64,000 nt of DNA from Campylobacter ureolyticus (GCF_013372225.1 NZ_CP053832.1:620001-684000); one strand, 5' to 3'. Numbered from the stretch's first letter, positions 18,906-29,460 are shown. Translations and numbers: made by a program. Notes: generated from the letters alone by a model not told the origin.

Positions 18906-20075
18906 TCAGTAGTTTTCAACTAATTTTTTTATTCTATCAAGTGCTGTTTTTATCTCATCCAAACTAGTTGCAAAAGAGAGTCTAAAATATCCATCCATTC
19001 CAAAACCAACACCTGGAACAACTGCAACTTTTGCTTTTTCAAGGATATCTTTGCAAAGTTTCATTGAATCTTGCTCAACTTCTTTACAATTTACAAAAAG
19101 ATAAAAAGCTCCATCTGGGTTTAATGTTTTTAAACCTTTTATATTTTCATTTATAAACTTAACTGCATAATCTCTTCTTTTTTGATACTCTTTTCTCATA
19201 AACTCAATATCTTTATCACTTTGTCCCAAAAGTGATGGAATAGCTCCTGCTTGAACTATTGAGCTTATGTTTGAAACACTTTGACTTTGAAGTGCTTTAC
19301 AAGCTTTTATTAGTTGTGTATTTGGTGTTGCCATATATCCAAATCTCCAGCCTGGCATTGCTCCACATTTGCTAAGTCCATTTACTGTAATTGTTCTTTG
19401 AAACATATCATCATTAATGCTTGCTACTGCATGAAATTCATGTTTGTAATTTACTTTTTCATAAATTTCATCACTAGCTACCATTATATCTGTGTCTTTA
19501 AGCACATCGGCTAATGAGTTTAGCTCATCTTTTGAATAAATTGTTCCAGTTGGATTGCTTGGAGAGTTTAAGATTAAAAGTTTTGTTTTTGGTGTTATGG
19601 CATCTTTTAGTTGCTTAGCCGAAATTTTAAAATTTGTTTTTTCACAAGTTTTTAAAAATACTGGAGTCCCACCAGCATATTTTACCATTTGTGGATAGCT
19701 TACCCAATACGGAGATGGGATTATAACTTCATCACCATCATCGATTAGGCATTGAATAATATTAAAAAGCGAATGTTTTGCTCCAACATTTGTAAGAATT
19801 TCAGAAGTTTTATAGTCTAGGTTGTTATCTTTTTTTAATTTTGTTTGAATTGCTTTTAAGACTTCTGGAGTTCCTGGGATTGCTGTGTATTTGGAACAGC
19901 CTTTTTCCATAGCTTTTATAACTGCATCTTTTATAACTTTTGGTGTGTCAAAGTCTGGCTCCCCTGCACTTAGACTTATGACATCTTCCCCATTTGCTTT
20001 CATCTCTTTGGCTAATGAGCTGATTGCAATTGTTATGGACTCTTCTAAAACGCTTACTCTTTTGGAAAGTTTCAT
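18906..20075 (-). CDS. aspB: aspartate aminotransferase (class I/II, AspB type)
   Basis: 389 residues. The PLP-binding Lys is at about 236 in NGLSKCGAMPGWRFGYM. The Asn and Asp/Tyr that position the cofactor are in LNSPSNPTGTIYS and VASDEIYEKV, and the carboxylate-binding Arg is in FRLSFATS. It interconverts aspartate/2-oxoglutarate and oxaloacetate/glutamate in the cytoplasm; subgroup I-gamma members sometimes also accept prephenate. It is a single gene between cysE (upstream, minus strand) and pbpC. Confidence 0.92.
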   Translation of the reverse strand: MKLSKRVSVLEESITIAISSLAKEMKANGEDVISLSAGEPDFDTPKVIKDAVIKAMEKGCSKYTAIPGTPEVLKAIQTKLKKDNNLDYKTSEILTNVGAKHSLFNIIQCLIDDGDEVIIPSPYWVSYPQMVKYAGGTPVFLKTCEKTNFKISAKQLKDAITPKTKLLILNSPSNPTGTIYSKDELNSLADVLKDTDIMVASDEIYEKVNYKHEFHAVASINDDMFQRTITVNGLSKCGAMPGWRFGYMATPNTQLIKACKALQSQSVSNISSIVQAGAIPSLLGQSDKDIEFMRKEYQKRRDYAVKFINENIKGLKTLNPDGAFYLFVNCKEVEQDSMKLCKDILEKAKVAVVPGVGFGMDGYFRLSFATSLDEIKTALDRIKKLVENY

Positions 20076-20113
20076 TTTCGTTCCTTTTTATGAAATTTGG
20101 TTAATTATATCTT

Positions 20114-20809
20114 TTATTTTAAAGAATTCAAATACGCCTTATAAAACTCTTCAAGTTTTTTATCTTTTTTAAGCTCATTTATGTCATCTTTACACAATGC
20201 ATCTTCTAAAATGCAAATTCTTTCTATTAAATATAAAAATAACTCTTTATTTATATCAGGAATTTGGTTGTGAGAAAGTGGTTTTTCTTTTTTTGAGCCT
20301 ATTATTTTAGCAGGAATTCCTACTGCTGTTGAGTTAGCAGGAACATCTTTTACCACAACTGAGTTTGCACCGATTTTTGAGTTTTCGCCAATTGTAATGT
20401 TTCCAAGTATCTTTGCTCCAGCTCCTACAACTACTCCATTTTCAAGTGTTGGGTGGCGTTTTTCTTTTTCTAAACTAACTCCACCTAAAGTAACTCCTTG
20501 ATACAGTAAAATTTCATTTCCAATTATTGCAGTTTCTCCTATAACAGTTCCTGTTGCATGATCTATAAAAACTCTTCTTCCTATCGTTGCACCAGGGTGG
20601 ATATCAACTCCGGTTAAAAATTTTGAAATTCCAGATATTGCTCTAGCTATCCTTTTAAAATTTTTTTTATATAAAAAATGAGCAAAGCGGTGATTTACAA
20701 TAGCCCAAACTCCAGGGTAGTTAAAAAAAAGATCCACAAAGCTATTATAAGCTGGATCTTGCCTTTTAGGCTCATTAAAATCTTCTTTAATAATCTTAAA
20801 AAATTCCAT
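20114..20809 (-). CDS. cysE: serine O-acetyltransferase
   Basis: 231 residues from the chosen start. An N-terminal helical part is followed by a left-handed beta-helix of hexapeptide repeats with DIHPGATIGRRVFIDHATGTVIGE, including the catalytic His/Asp pair, and QGVTLGGVSLEKEKRHPTLE. It makes O-acetylserine for cysteine synthesis. I prefer the ATG at 20809 (AGAGG seven bases upstream) over 20827, which lies inside the end of speA. The C-terminal 40 residues after the hexapeptide part are helical and charged, longer than in minimal CysE. Confidence 0.92.
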   Translation of the reverse strand: MEFFKIIKEDFNEPKRQDPAYNSFVDLFFNYPGVWAIVNHRFAHFLYKKNFKRIARAISGISKFLTGVDIHPGATIGRRVFIDHATGTVIGETAIIGNEILLYQGVTLGGVSLEKEKRHPTLENGVVVGAGAKILGNITIGENSKIGANSVVVKDVPANSTAVGIPAKIIGSKKEKPLSHNQIPDINKELFLYLIERICILEDALCKDDINELKKDKKLEEFYKAYLNSLK

Positions 20810-20819
20810 TACCAACCTC

Positions 20820-22664
20820 TTATTCAAAAGATTTTAAATATCCGTTATCGTTTAAAAATAGATAAAGCTCTCCTAAGATATGCTTTTTTTGTTTTTCATC
20901 TACTAAATTTGAACTTTCTATTCTTTGATTTAAAATTTCTTGAATTTCACTTACATCATAATCCATATCTTCTAATATATCAAGAACTGATTGGGATTCT
21001 AAAATATCTTTTACTTTAAAACTGCCATCTTCTTTTAATAAAACAGTAGCTTCTGTTGGATGGACAAAAAGATTATGATCCATACCAAGAACTTCTTGAT
21101 ATGCCCCAACCATAAAAAATCCTAAAAAATAATCCTCTTTTTCAACATCTACATCGTGTAAAAATAAAGGATTATTAACTGAATTAAAGCTTATTTCTCC
21201 ATCGCTATCACAAGTTATATCCCAAATTGAAGCCGATCTTGTTGCACGCTCATCAAGTTTAGTAAGTGGCATAATAGGAAAATGCTGTTTCAAGCCCCAA
21301 AAATCAGGCAAAGACTGAAATAGTGAGAAATTTACTAAATATCTTTCTTGAACTTCGTCTTGAATTTTTAATAAATTTGAATAATTTAATTTATTTCCTA
21401 AAATTTCCACTGATTTTTTTATAATTAAATGAACTAAAATTTCTCCATTTGATCTATCTATTAAATCAACATATCCTAGATCAAATAGTGTTAAAATGCT
21501 TTCCATGTGGGCAATTGCATCGTTTAAATATTCAAGTGCGTTTGAGCTTTTTATGTTTTCATACAAGTAGGCAAGTTCTGTTATTAGAGGCGGATTTTCA
21601 CCCTTTAAAGATAATTTTTCTTCTGTATATTCTTGTGAAAAAAGTTCCAATACAGATGCTACTAAAACAGCATGAGAAGCAGCTACATAACGACCAGATT
21701 CTATAAAAATATCAGGTTGAGCAACATTTTTAGATTCAGCAATTGTTTTAAACAAGAACACGACATCATTTGCATACTCTCTTAAAGTGTAGTTTTTTTC
21801 TGCTGTTTCTTTGGTTTGTGAATATTCAACTGATAAACCGCCACCTATATTTATAGCTCTTAGATTTTTGGCTCCCATTTTTCTAAGTTCTGCATAGATG
21901 TTTCCAGCTTCTGTTAGGGCTTTTTTAAGTGGGTTAATCTCATTTATTTGCGATCCTATATGAAAATGAATCATTGTAAATTTTTCTATAAGTCCGGCAT
22001 TTTTTAATAAATTTATAGCCTCAATAAGCTCTGTTGCAGTTAGACCAAATTTTGAGTTTATGCCACCACTTTTTTCCCATATTCCGCTACCTGAACTATG
22101 AAGTCTTATCCTAAGACCAATATTTGGCTTTGGTGTAAAACGCTCTTTTGCTGTTTCTATAATAGCCTCAAGCTCACTTAACCCCTCAATTGTTAAGGTT
22201 ATATCATGACCCATTTCAGCTGCGATAAAGCCAATATTTATAAGTTCTTTATCTTTAAAACCATTTACTGTAATTGGAGCTTTAAAATTATTATAAGCCA
22301 TAGCTAGTAAAAGCTCAGCCTTACTTCCTGCTTCAAGCCCATAATTAAAAGGCTTTCCAATCTCAACTAAGTGCTTTACAAAGCCAGGATATTGATTTAC
22401 TTTAAGTGGAAAAACAGCATTAAAAGTTCCATTGTAATCATTATCTTTTCTAGCTCTTTCAAAGTTTGAATAAATATCAACAATTTGCTTTTTGATAAGG
22501 TGTGGAAAACGAAGTAAAATAGGGCCTTTTATACCATCATTTCTAATTTCTTTTACAATATCTATTAGTGATGGCTTAAAATCAGTATTTAAACAAACCT
22601 CTCCATCTTCAACAATAAAATTTGAATTTCCCCAAATATTTAATCCATAAAGATTACTGTTCAT
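20820..22664 (-). CDS. speA: biosynthetic arginine decarboxylase
   Basis: 614 residues, PLP fold III type. The N-terminal barrel carries the cofactor Lys in FPLKVNQYPGFVKHL, the phosphate-binding GGGLSVEY and the dimer/active-site segment IWDITCDSDG with its Cys. Length agrees with the SpeA family. It converts arginine to agmatine, the first step of the agmatine route to polyamines. It overlaps hisS by 11 bp and is translationally close to cysE. Confidence 0.95.
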   Translation of the reverse strand: MNSNLYGLNIWGNSNFIVEDGEVCLNTDFKPSLIDIVKEIRNDGIKGPILLRFPHLIKKQIVDIYSNFERARKDNDYNGTFNAVFPLKVNQYPGFVKHLVEIGKPFNYGLEAGSKAELLLAMAYNNFKAPITVNGFKDKELINIGFIAAEMGHDITLTIEGLSELEAIIETAKERFTPKPNIGLRIRLHSSGSGIWEKSGGINSKFGLTATELIEAINLLKNAGLIEKFTMIHFHIGSQINEINPLKKALTEAGNIYAELRKMGAKNLRAINIGGGLSVEYSQTKETAEKNYTLREYANDVVFLFKTIAESKNVAQPDIFIESGRYVAASHAVLVASVLELFSQEYTEEKLSLKGENPPLITELAYLYENIKSSNALEYLNDAIAHMESILTLFDLGYVDLIDRSNGEILVHLIIKKSVEILGNKLNYSNLLKIQDEVQERYLVNFSLFQSLPDFWGLKQHFPIMPLTKLDERATRSASIWDITCDSDGEISFNSVNNPLFLHDVDVEKEDYFLGFFMVGAYQEVLGMDHNLFVHPTEATVLLKEDGSFKVKDILESQSVLDILEDMDYDVSEIQEILNQRIESSNLVDEKQKKHILGELYLFLNDNGYLKSFE

Positions 22665-23883
22665 TTAATTTTCCTTCTAAATTTGAAAGTTTTATTTTTT
22701 GATCATCACCATTTTCTAGGTTTTTATACCAAATTTCGTTATCTTTAAATTCATTGTCGCCAATGCAAAGAAATATTAATTTATTTAAGTTATCAGCTGA
22801 TTTTAGATGTTTTGCAGGATTTTTAGCTTCATAACTTACTTCGACTTTATATTTTTTTCTTAAATTTAGTCCCAAAGAGTAAATTTCATTTATAAATTTA
22901 TCATTTAGTGCACAAAGATAAATTCCATCTCTTTTTTCTTCTTTATTTCTTATAGATAAAATTTCCATTACCCTTTCAATTCCAAGAGCAAATCCAACAC
23001 CAAAAGTAGGTTTTCCACCTAAATACTCAACTAAATTATCATATCTTCCACCACCTAAAACTGCACTTTGTGAGCCAAGTTCATCGCTTACAAATTCAAA
23101 AGCTGTTTTAGTGTAATAATCAAGCCCTCGAACTAGCTTTGGATCAACTTCAAATTCAATGTTGTTTTTAGTTAGTATTTCTTTAAGTTTGTCAAAATCA
23201 CTTTTACACTCGTCGTTTAAATTTTCTGTTATTAAAGGTGCGTTTTGAAGAGCTTTTTGGCAAGCCTCATTTTTGCAGTCTAAAACTCTTATTGGGTTTG
23301 TTTTAATTCTTCTTTGGCAATCATCACAAAGAGTTTGTGAGTTTAAAAACTTAACTAGTTTTTCTTTATAAATAGGCATACAGTTTTTATCACCTAAGGA
23401 GTTTATTTTTAAAGTTGTTTTTATGCCAAGATTTTTTAAAATTAAAGAACCAATTATTATAACACTTGCATCTTCATAAACTGAATTCTCCCCAAAACAC
23501 TCTATTCCAAATTGATGAAATTCTCTAAAACGACCTTTTTGTGGTCTTTCGTACCTAAACATAGAGCCATGATAAAAGTATTTTCTAACTCCACCAGCTT
23601 TATCGTATTTATGTTCTATAAAGGCTCTTACAACGCCTGCAGTTCCTTCTGGTCTAAGACAAATACTATTATCGCTTTTGTCTTTAAACTCATACATCTC
23701 TTTATTTACTATATCACTGCTTTCACCAACGCTTCTTATAAAAAGTGAAGTTTCTTCAAGTTTTGGAATTTCTACAAAGTTATACCCAAAATTTTCTGCT
23801 GTTTCTTCACAAATTTTAATAATATGTCTATATAAATTACCATTATCTATGATATCTTTCATCCCTCTAAGTGCTTTTATCAT
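22654..23883 (-). CDS. hisS: histidine--tRNA ligase
   Basis: 409 residues, class II synthetase. Motif 2 lies in MFRYERPQKGRFREFHQFG, the histidine-specific block in LVRGLDYYTKTAFEF and motif 3 in GGRYDNLVEYLGGKPTFGVGFALGIER. A short anticodon-binding domain is C-terminal. It overlaps tmk by 4 bp and speA by 11 bp in a packed operon. Essential enzyme. Confidence 0.97.
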   Translation of the reverse strand: MIKALRGMKDIIDNGNLYRHIIKICEETAENFGYNFVEIPKLEETSLFIRSVGESSDIVNKEMYEFKDKSDNSICLRPEGTAGVVRAFIEHKYDKAGGVRKYFYHGSMFRYERPQKGRFREFHQFGIECFGENSVYEDASVIIIGSLILKNLGIKTTLKINSLGDKNCMPIYKEKLVKFLNSQTLCDDCQRRIKTNPIRVLDCKNEACQKALQNAPLITENLNDECKSDFDKLKEILTKNNIEFEVDPKLVRGLDYYTKTAFEFVSDELGSQSAVLGGGRYDNLVEYLGGKPTFGVGFALGIERVMEILSIRNKEEKRDGIYLCALNDKFINEIYSLGLNLRKKYKVEVSYEAKNPAKHLKSADNLNKLIFLCIGDNEFKDNEIWYKNLENGDDQKIKLSNLEGKLNEQ

Positions 23884-24455
23884 TTTATAAACTCCTTGAT
23901 TTTTGCGTGAATATTTAAAATTTCATCACTTGCATTTATTTTTAAAACTTCAAATTTGAGATAATTTAAAATCATCTCCATATTTTCTTGAACTGTTAAA
24001 AGATATTTTATACCTCTTTTTTCTATATTGTCTAATTTTTTATTGAAAAGTCTGTTTTTAAGTGTATTTTCATCAGCTTTTAAAAAGATAAATTTATCGC
24101 CAAAATGACCATTTAATGCAAATTTATTAATACTTATTAGTTCATCTATATTTAAATTTTTATCATTTGTCAAAGCATAGCTAATACCAGATATAAAACT
24201 TCTATCGCTTAATATTAAATTATTTAAATTTGGTTTTATAACTTTTTCATAATGTTCATTTCTATCGGCTAAAAACAAAAATAACTCAGCTTTTTTTGAA
24301 ATTTCATCACCGTTTAATAATAAATTTCTTATCTTTTTTCCAAATTCGGTTCCACCAGGCTCTTTTGTTATAATAGCATCTTTATAAATTTCTTTTAAAA
24401 GATTAATTTGTGTCGTTTTGCCGACGCAATCAATTCCTTCAAATATCACTAGCAT
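23880..24455 (-). CDS. tmk: thymidylate kinase
   Basis: 191 residues. The P-loop is [12 protein letters not shown] (Cys-Val in place of the common Gly/Ala positions), followed by the DR(S/Y) substrate motif in [14 protein letters not shown] and the [10 protein letters not shown] loop. It phosphorylates dTMP to dTDP. The ATG at 24455 is chosen because AAAGGA lies six bases before it, whereas the ATG two codons upstream overlaps that site. Its start overlaps the coaD end by about 17 bp. Confidence 0.95.
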   Translation of the reverse strand: MLVIFEGIDCVGKTTQINLLKEIYKDAIITKEPGGTEFGKKIRNLLLNGDEISKKAELFLFLADRNEHYEKVIKPNLNNLILSDRSFISGISYALTNDKNLNIDELISINKFALNGHFGDKFIFLKADENTLKNRLFNKKLDNIEKRGIKYLLTVQENMEMILNYLKFEVLKINASDEILNIHAKIKEFIK

Positions 24456-24936
24456 TTTCATCCTTTAAAATATCTAAAATTTCTTTTGGAACTAAATGTG
24501 AAATATCACCTTTATGATGAAAAATAGATCTTACAACAGAACTGCTTATAAAAGCGTTTTGTAGTGTTGGCATAAGATACACAGTTTCAAATTCATTCCA
24601 TAAAGATGAGTTTGCATATCCCATTTGAAGTTCATATTCAAAGTCACTAACAGCTCTTAAGCCCCTTATAACTGTAGAAATTTTTTGTTCTTTTGCAAAA
24701 TCTACTAATAAATTTTCAAAACTTACTACTTCAACATTTCCTAAATTTATAGTTGCAGCTTTTACCATTTTAAGTCTTTTTTCTATATTAAAACTAGGCT
24801 TTTTTGCATCATTTAAAGCAACTGCAACAACAACTTTATCAAAAAATCTTAAAGCCCTTTTTATAACATCAATATGTCCGTTTGTAATGGGATCAAAGGT
24901 TCCAGGATATATGCAAGCTCTTCTCAAATTTCCCAC
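24439..24936 (-). CDS. coaD: pantetheine-phosphate adenylyltransferase
   Basis: 165 residues with the nucleotidyltransferase motif [15 protein letters not shown] and the C-terminal ISSSVVR signature. The substrate loop [17 protein letters not shown] is also typical. It catalyses the fourth step of coenzyme A synthesis. It overlaps ubiX and tmk at its two ends. Confidence 0.97.
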   Translation of the reverse strand: MGNLRRACIYPGTFDPITNGHIDVIKRALRFFDKVVVAVALNDAKKPSFNIEKRLKMVKAATINLGNVEVVSFENLLVDFAKEQKISTVIRGLRAVSDFEYELQMGYANSSLWNEFETVYLMPTLQNAFISSSVVRSIFHHKGDISHLVPKEILDILKDENASDI

Positions 24937-25475
24937 CTTTTATAAATTTCGTTTTTTATATCTAATAAATCAAGCCACTTCCCAAGTATAAAATTTTCTA
25001 TTTCTAAAATATTTTTAAATCCAGCATAACTTCCTAAAACTGGTGGAGATATACTGACTCCTTGACTAGAGAGCTCATACATCTGTTTTAGAGATATTGT
25101 AGAAAACGGCATTTCTCTGACACATAAAATTAATTTTTTTCTCTCTTTTAGCGCAACTGCTGCGGCTCTTGTTATTAAAGTATCACAAATTCCTGAGTGA
25201 ATTTTTGCCAAAGTATTTATAGAGCAGGGTGCAATTATGGTTTTATCTATTTTAAATGAGCCAGATGCTGGACCCTCAAATATATTGTCATCATCAAAAA
25301 ATTTAACATCTTTATAGTTACTTTCATTAAAAATTTGATTATTTTCTTTTTCTAAAACTATTTTTGCATTTTTACTTAAAACTACAAAAAGTTCATTTTC
25401 TTTTTTTATATGTGGTATGAGTTTTAAACCTAAATTTATAAGGCTTGCACCTGATATACAAAGTAAAATTCTCAT
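24924..25475 (-). CDS. ubiX: UbiX-type flavin prenyltransferase
   Basis: 183 residues, flavoprotein fold. The N-terminal ILLCISGAS phosphate loop, the central [27 protein letters not shown] block and [18 protein letters not shown] are characteristic. UbiX makes prenylated FMN for UbiD-type decarboxylases; in menaquinone-using campylobacters the partner would be MqnP/UbiD-like. It overlaps coaD by 13 bp. Confidence 0.92.
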   Translation of the reverse strand: MRILLCISGASLINLGLKLIPHIKKENELFVVLSKNAKIVLEKENNQIFNESNYKDVKFFDDDNIFEGPASGSFKIDKTIIAPCSINTLAKIHSGICDTLITRAAAVALKERKKLILCVREMPFSTISLKQMYELSSQGVSISPPVLGSYAGFKNILEIENFILGKWLDLLDIKNEIYKRWEI

Positions 25476-25518
25476 AGATTCTTGCCTGTAAAATTTGTTA
25501 GGTCTGAGAATCTAAAAA

Positions 25519-25593
25519 TGGAGCGGGAAACGAGATTCGAACTCGCGACCCCAACCTTGGCAAGGTTATGCTCTACCCCTGAGCTATTCCCGC
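25519..25593 (-). tRNA. tRNA-Gly (GCC anticodon)
   Basis: 75 nt on the minus strand. The acceptor stem GCGGGAA/TTCCCGC, D-arm with AGCTCAGGGGTAGAGC, anticodon loop CTTGCCAAG and T-loop GTTCGAATC are all intact, and the CCA end is encoded. It lies between ubiX and moeA. Confidence 0.97.
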
Positions 25594-25632
25594 ATAAAGA
25601 ATAAAAAGATTTTAATCTTATCATACCAATCC

Positions 25633-26811
25633 TTAATCCAACTTTAAAATTTCTATAATTTCACCATCTTTTAACTCTTTTTTATCCAAATCTGAGAGGT
25701 AAAGATGAGTTGCTTTTGCAAGTGGAGAAATTGTTCCTGAGCCAAATTTATTATCATCAATGACTTTAAAACAAAAATTATCATAAATTCCTAAAATTGA
25801 ATTTATTCTTCCACTTTTAAGTTTTAAATTTCCACTAAATTTTGCCTTTGAAATTTCAAAAAAATCATTATTTTGATTAATTAATTTCTTAAGTGTTGGA
25901 ATTACTAATAAAAATGCTAGTAAATATGCGGCTGTTGGATTTCCAGCCAAAACAAAAACTATTTTTTCATCTTTTATAAAACATTTTGTAGGACGACCAG
26001 GTTTTATGTTTACATGGTCAAAAATTTCTTTAAAACCAAAATCTTTTAAAATTCCATCCATATAGTCTTTATCTCCAGCACTTGCACCGCCACTTGTTAT
26101 AATAAAATCAAATTCTTTAAAGCACTTTTCAAAACTTTCTTTTATAGTCAAGGGTTCATCTTTTATTATTCCTAGATACTTACTTTTAAAGCCATTGTTT
26201 TTTAAAAGAGCTTCTATCCCGCTTGCATTTGCGTTATATATTTCGTATTCATTTGCTTTTTGCCATGGCTCTTTTAGTTCATCTCCACTTGAAAATAGGG
26301 CAATTTTTGGTTTTTTGTAAACTTCAACTTCACTTATTCCCTGACTTGCTAATAGCATAATTTTTCTAGGAGTTAGAATCTCTCCTTTTTTAATTAATAT
26401 TTTACCTTTTGTAACTTCCTCACCTTTTAGTCTATATCCATCAAATTTTTTAATCTCATTTGAAAGAAATAAAACATCATTTTTAACATTTGCATCTTCT
26501 ATTCTTAGAACAGTATCAGCTCCTTTGGGCATAATCGCGCCTGTCATTATCTTATAACACTCATCATCTTTTAAGTGAAATTCTTTTTTGTCTCCTGCGT
26601 AAATTACGCCTTTTATTTTTAGAGTTTTTCCTACATTTTTGTGATTAAATGCATATCCATCAAGTGCAGAGTTATCAAAACAAGGAAGATCTTTGATAGC
26701 GACTATATCTTTTGTGCAAATTTCATTTAAAGCTTCATTTAAATGTACAATTTTTTTTAAGTTTAGGCTTTTTATCTCATTATAGATTAAATTTAAAGTT
26801 TCATTTATCAT
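25633..26811 (-). CDS. moeA: molybdopterin molybdenumtransferase
   Basis: 392 residues. MoeA domains appear in order: the N-terminal CFDNSALDGYAF substrate motif, the mid domain with TGAIMPKGADTVLRIED, and the MoCF-binding domain with TSGGASAGDKDYM and GRPTKCFI...LAGNPTAAYL. The C-terminal beta domain is short. It inserts molybdate into molybdopterin for enzymes such as formate dehydrogenase and nitrate reductase. It lies 3 bp from murA on the same strand. Confidence 0.95.
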   Translation of the reverse strand: MINETLNLIYNEIKSLNLKKIVHLNEALNEICTKDIVAIKDLPCFDNSALDGYAFNHKNVGKTLKIKGVIYAGDKKEFHLKDDECYKIMTGAIMPKGADTVLRIEDANVKNDVLFLSNEIKKFDGYRLKGEEVTKGKILIKKGEILTPRKIMLLASQGISEVEVYKKPKIALFSSGDELKEPWQKANEYEIYNANASGIEALLKNNGFKSKYLGIIKDEPLTIKESFEKCFKEFDFIITSGGASAGDKDYMDGILKDFGFKEIFDHVNIKPGRPTKCFIKDEKIVFVLAGNPTAAYLLAFLLVIPTLKKLINQNNDFFEISKAKFSGNLKLKSGRINSILGIYDNFCFKVIDDNKFGSGTISPLAKATHLYLSDLDKKELKDGEIIEILKLD

Positions 26812-26814
26812 AAT

Positions 26815-28083
26815 TTAATCCTCTTTTTTTCGTGTTATTTTTGCACCAAGACTTGATAGTTTTTTTTCTAAACCCTCATAGCCTCTATCAAGATGATAAA
26901 TTCTATGAACTTTTGTTGTGCCTTTTGCTACAAGTCCTGCTATAACGAGTGCTGAACTTGCTCTTAAGTCAGTTGCCATAACATCTGCTGCACTTAAGCT
27001 TTTACCATTAATTGTGGCTGTGTGGGTGCTTAGTTTTATATCAGCTCCCATTCTAAGAAGCTCTGCAACATGCATAAAGCGGTTTTCAAAAAGTCTCTCA
27101 TCTATTATACTAGTTCCATTTGCAGCGCAGCAAACGGCCATAAATTGAGCTTGCATATCTGTTGGAAAACCAGGATATTCAGTTGTTATTATTTCAGTGG
27201 AGTTTATTTTTTCAGCCGGTAAAATTGTAATTTTATCTTTTTTAATTTCAAATTTAAAACCCATATCTTCAAATTTACTTAAAATAGCGCCAAGATGATT
27301 TGGTTCACACTTTGAAATAGTTATTTTAGAATTTGTTATAGCAGCTGCACAAAGGTATGTTCCAGCTTCTATTCTATCAGGAATAACTTCAATATTTTTA
27401 ATATTTAAAAGATCTTTTTTTGTACCTTTTATAGTTAGTTCATCACTTCCAATGCCTGAAATTTCAACTCCACTATTTTTTAAAGCCTGACACAAAGCGA
27501 CAACTTCAGGTTCTTTTGCTGCATTTATTAATTTTGTAGTTCCATTTGCAAGAGCTGCTGCCATTATTATATTTTCAGTTCCAGTAACTGTAATTTTGTC
27601 AAAAGTAATAGTTGCACCTTTTAAGCCATATTTTGGGGCAGTTGCAACTACATATCCATCTTTTATTTCTATTTTTGCACCCATTTTTTCTAATGCTAAA
27701 AGATGTAAATCAATTGGTCTTGCACCAATTGCACATCCTCCTGGAAGTGAGACTTCACATTTTCCAAATTTTGCTAAAAGTGGTCCTAAAACTAAAATAG
27801 AAGCTCTCATTTTTCTAACTATATCGTATGTAGCTTTTGTTGAGTTAATGGAGTTTGTATTTATTTTAATACAGTGGTTGTCTAAAAACTCAGTTTTTGC
27901 GCCTAAGTTTTCTAAAAGTTTTATAAGTGTTTTTATATCAACTACATTTGGCAAATTTGAAATAACTAAATCATTTTTTGCCAAGATACTAAGAGCAATA
28001 AGCGGTAATGCTGCATTTTTTGCTCCAGAAATTACAACTTCTCCACTAAGTTTTTTTCCGCCTACTATTTCTAAATACTCCAT
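26815..28083 (-). CDS. murA: UDP-N-acetylglucosamine 1-carboxyvinyltransferase
   Basis: 422 residues, the normal MurA length. The catalytic Cys is at 117 in [15 protein letters not shown], so a fosfomycin-sensitive form is expected at this residue. The N-terminal [11 protein letters not shown] and C-terminal [15 protein letters not shown] are family hallmarks. First committed step of peptidoglycan precursor synthesis, cytoplasmic. It is the first gene of the leftward unit that begins at the divergent intergenic region 28084-28243. Confidence 0.97.
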   Translation of the reverse strand: MEYLEIVGGKKLSGEVVISGAKNAALPLIALSILAKNDLVISNLPNVVDIKTLIKLLENLGAKTEFLDNHCIKINTNSINSTKATYDIVRKMRASILVLGPLLAKFGKCEVSLPGGCAIGARPIDLHLLALEKMGAKIEIKDGYVVATAPKYGLKGATITFDKITVTGTENIIMAAALANGTTKLINAAKEPEVVALCQALKNSGVEISGIGSDELTIKGTKKDLLNIKNIEVIPDRIEAGTYLCAAAITNSKITISKCEPNHLGAILSKFEDMGFKFEIKKDKITILPAEKINSTEIITTEYPGFPTDMQAQFMAVCCAANGTSIIDERLFENRFMHVAELLRMGADIKLSTHTATINGKSLSAADVMATDLRASSALVIAGLVAKGTTKVHRIYHLDRGYEGLEKKLSSLGAKITRKKED

Positions 28084-28180
28084 TTAAAACCACCTTTTTA
28101 AAAAATAGCTAAAATTATACAAAATTTTTACTTACAAAAATGTAATAGTACTAAATATCGTAAAATTTACAAAAATTTGA

Positions 28181-28186
28181 TAGAAT
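28181..28186 (+). promoter_or_regulatory. candidate -10 box for the lipoprotein/rhomboid operon
   Basis: TAGAAT preceded by TTTGA in a T-rich stretch, about 60 bp upstream of the chosen start codon at 28244. It agrees with the Campylobacter sigma-70 pattern, which relies on an extended -10 and T-rich upstream DNA rather than a -35 box. Pattern only. Confidence 0.4.
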
Positions 28187-28243
28187 TAAACCTAAGTTTT
28201 TTATTTTTAATTTGTATTTGAAATTTAAGTAATGGAAATTTTT

Positions 28244-28888
28244 ATGGAAAAAAAGTTATTATTAGTTTTTTTATCGCTATTTTTTTTAACAGGATGTGTT
28301 AAAAAGCAATCCATGATAGATGTTCCTATAGCCCAACATTTAGACTTTGAAAGTGGGTTTTATGTTAATGAAGATTTTATAAAAACTTTAGAATCTCTTG
28401 AAGAAAAGAAAAAAGGCAAAGATTGCTCAGGGCTTATTTATCTTATAAATGAAAAAAATGATAATATCTATTTTTTAGAAGAAGATATTTATAAATTTAC
28501 TCCAAAAAGTGGCAGAAGATCGACTGGAATTTATAATTTTTATAAATCGAACAATAATATAATTTTTAAATCTCCAAAAATAGGTGATTTAATATTTTTT
28601 TACAATACTACAAAAAACACTAAATACTCCAAAATAAAACAAATCACACATGTTGGCGTTGTAAAAGATGTTTTTAGTGATGGAAGAGTAAGTTTTTTAC
28701 ACAATGTTCGTGGAGTAAACAGAATTGATTATATAAATTTAAATCAAAAAAATAGTCACAAAGTAAATGATAAAGTAGTAAATAGCTATATTACAAGATG
28801 CTCTAAAAATAAAATTTCTTGTCTTGCGTCAAATCGTTTTGCGGGATATGGAAAAGTAGACCATGAAAAAATATATTTTGAAAAATAA
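28244..28888 (+). CDS. NlpC/P60-like cysteine peptidase lipoprotein
   Basis: 214 residues from the start I favour (TGGAA site six bases upstream; an in-frame ATG at 28232 is possible). The lipoprotein signal peptide has lipobox FLTGC. The mature part contains KDCSGLIYLIN (nucleophile Cys), a middle strand region with IGDLIFFYN, ITHVGVVKD (catalytic His) and SFLHNVRG, the order expected of the NlpC/P60 papain-like fold that cuts peptidoglycan stem peptides. The rest is diverged, so I assign only fold family. The next gene starts right after it, in an operon. Confidence 0.75.
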   Translation: MEKKLLLVFLSLFFLTGCVKKQSMIDVPIAQHLDFESGFYVNEDFIKTLESLEEKKKGKDCSGLIYLINEKNDNIYFLEEDIYKFTPKSGRRSTGIYNFYKSNNNIIFKSPKIGDLIFFYNTTKNTKYSKIKQITHVGVVKDVFSDGRVSFLHNVRGVNRIDYINLNQKNSHKVNDKVVNSYITRCSKNKISCLASNRFAGYGKVDHEKIYFEK

Positions 28889-28909
28889 TTGAAGCAAAAG
28901 GATAAAAAT

Positions 28910-29443
28910 TTGAAAGTTACCAATACATTAATTATTTTAAATTTAATAATATTTATTTTGAGTGAATATGTCCTAAGTACAAATTTAGTAATGAGCTATT
29001 TTGGACTTAATTATCTATTTTTTAGTGGATTTTATTGGCAGGTATTTACTACTATGTTTTTACATGCGTCATTTTTGCATATTGCTATGAATATGGCAGT
29101 ACTTTACCAATTTGGCTATATTTTAGAAAGATATTTTGGAAGTTTAAAATTCGGATTTATTTATATTATTGGTGGAGTTATAACATCTATTTTAAGTCTT
29201 GCTTATACATATTACATGGCAAGACATGGTGTTGTTGTAAATTTAGTAGGAGCTAGTGGAGCGATATCTGTTTTGCTTGGAGTTTTGGCTAATTTAGATA
29301 AAAATATGAGAAATGGTTTAATAATGGCAATTTTAGTTATAAGTTTTGTTCCAATACTTGTTGGTATAAAAGTTGGTTGGTATGCACATCTTTTTGGTTT
29401 TGGTATTGGGTATTTATATGCTAAAATTTCATTAAAAAGATAA
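28910..29443 (+). CDS. rhomboid family intramembrane serine protease
   Basis: 177 residues from a TTG start (AAAGGATAAAAA precedes it; the frame is open further up to 28889). Six membrane segments. Conserved HASFLHIAMNM with the His and Asn of the oxyanion side, catalytic Ser in VGASGAISVLLG, and catalytic His in GWYAHLFGFGIGY. It cleaves transmembrane segments of membrane proteins in the inner membrane; substrate unknown. Confidence 0.92.
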   Translation: MKVTNTLIILNLIIFILSEYVLSTNLVMSYFGLNYLFFSGFYWQVFTTMFLHASFLHIAMNMAVLYQFGYILERYFGSLKFGFIYIIGGVITSILSLAYTYYMARHGVVVNLVGASGAISVLLGVLANLDKNMRNGLIMAILVISFVPILVGIKVGWYAHLFGFGIGYLYAKISLKR

Positions 29444-29460
29444 ATTTAAAAGGATAAAAA

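Noticed and set aside
26918-28087. Plus-strand open frames opposite murA
   Set aside because: Antisense shadows of a clearly recognised essential gene, with no family features.
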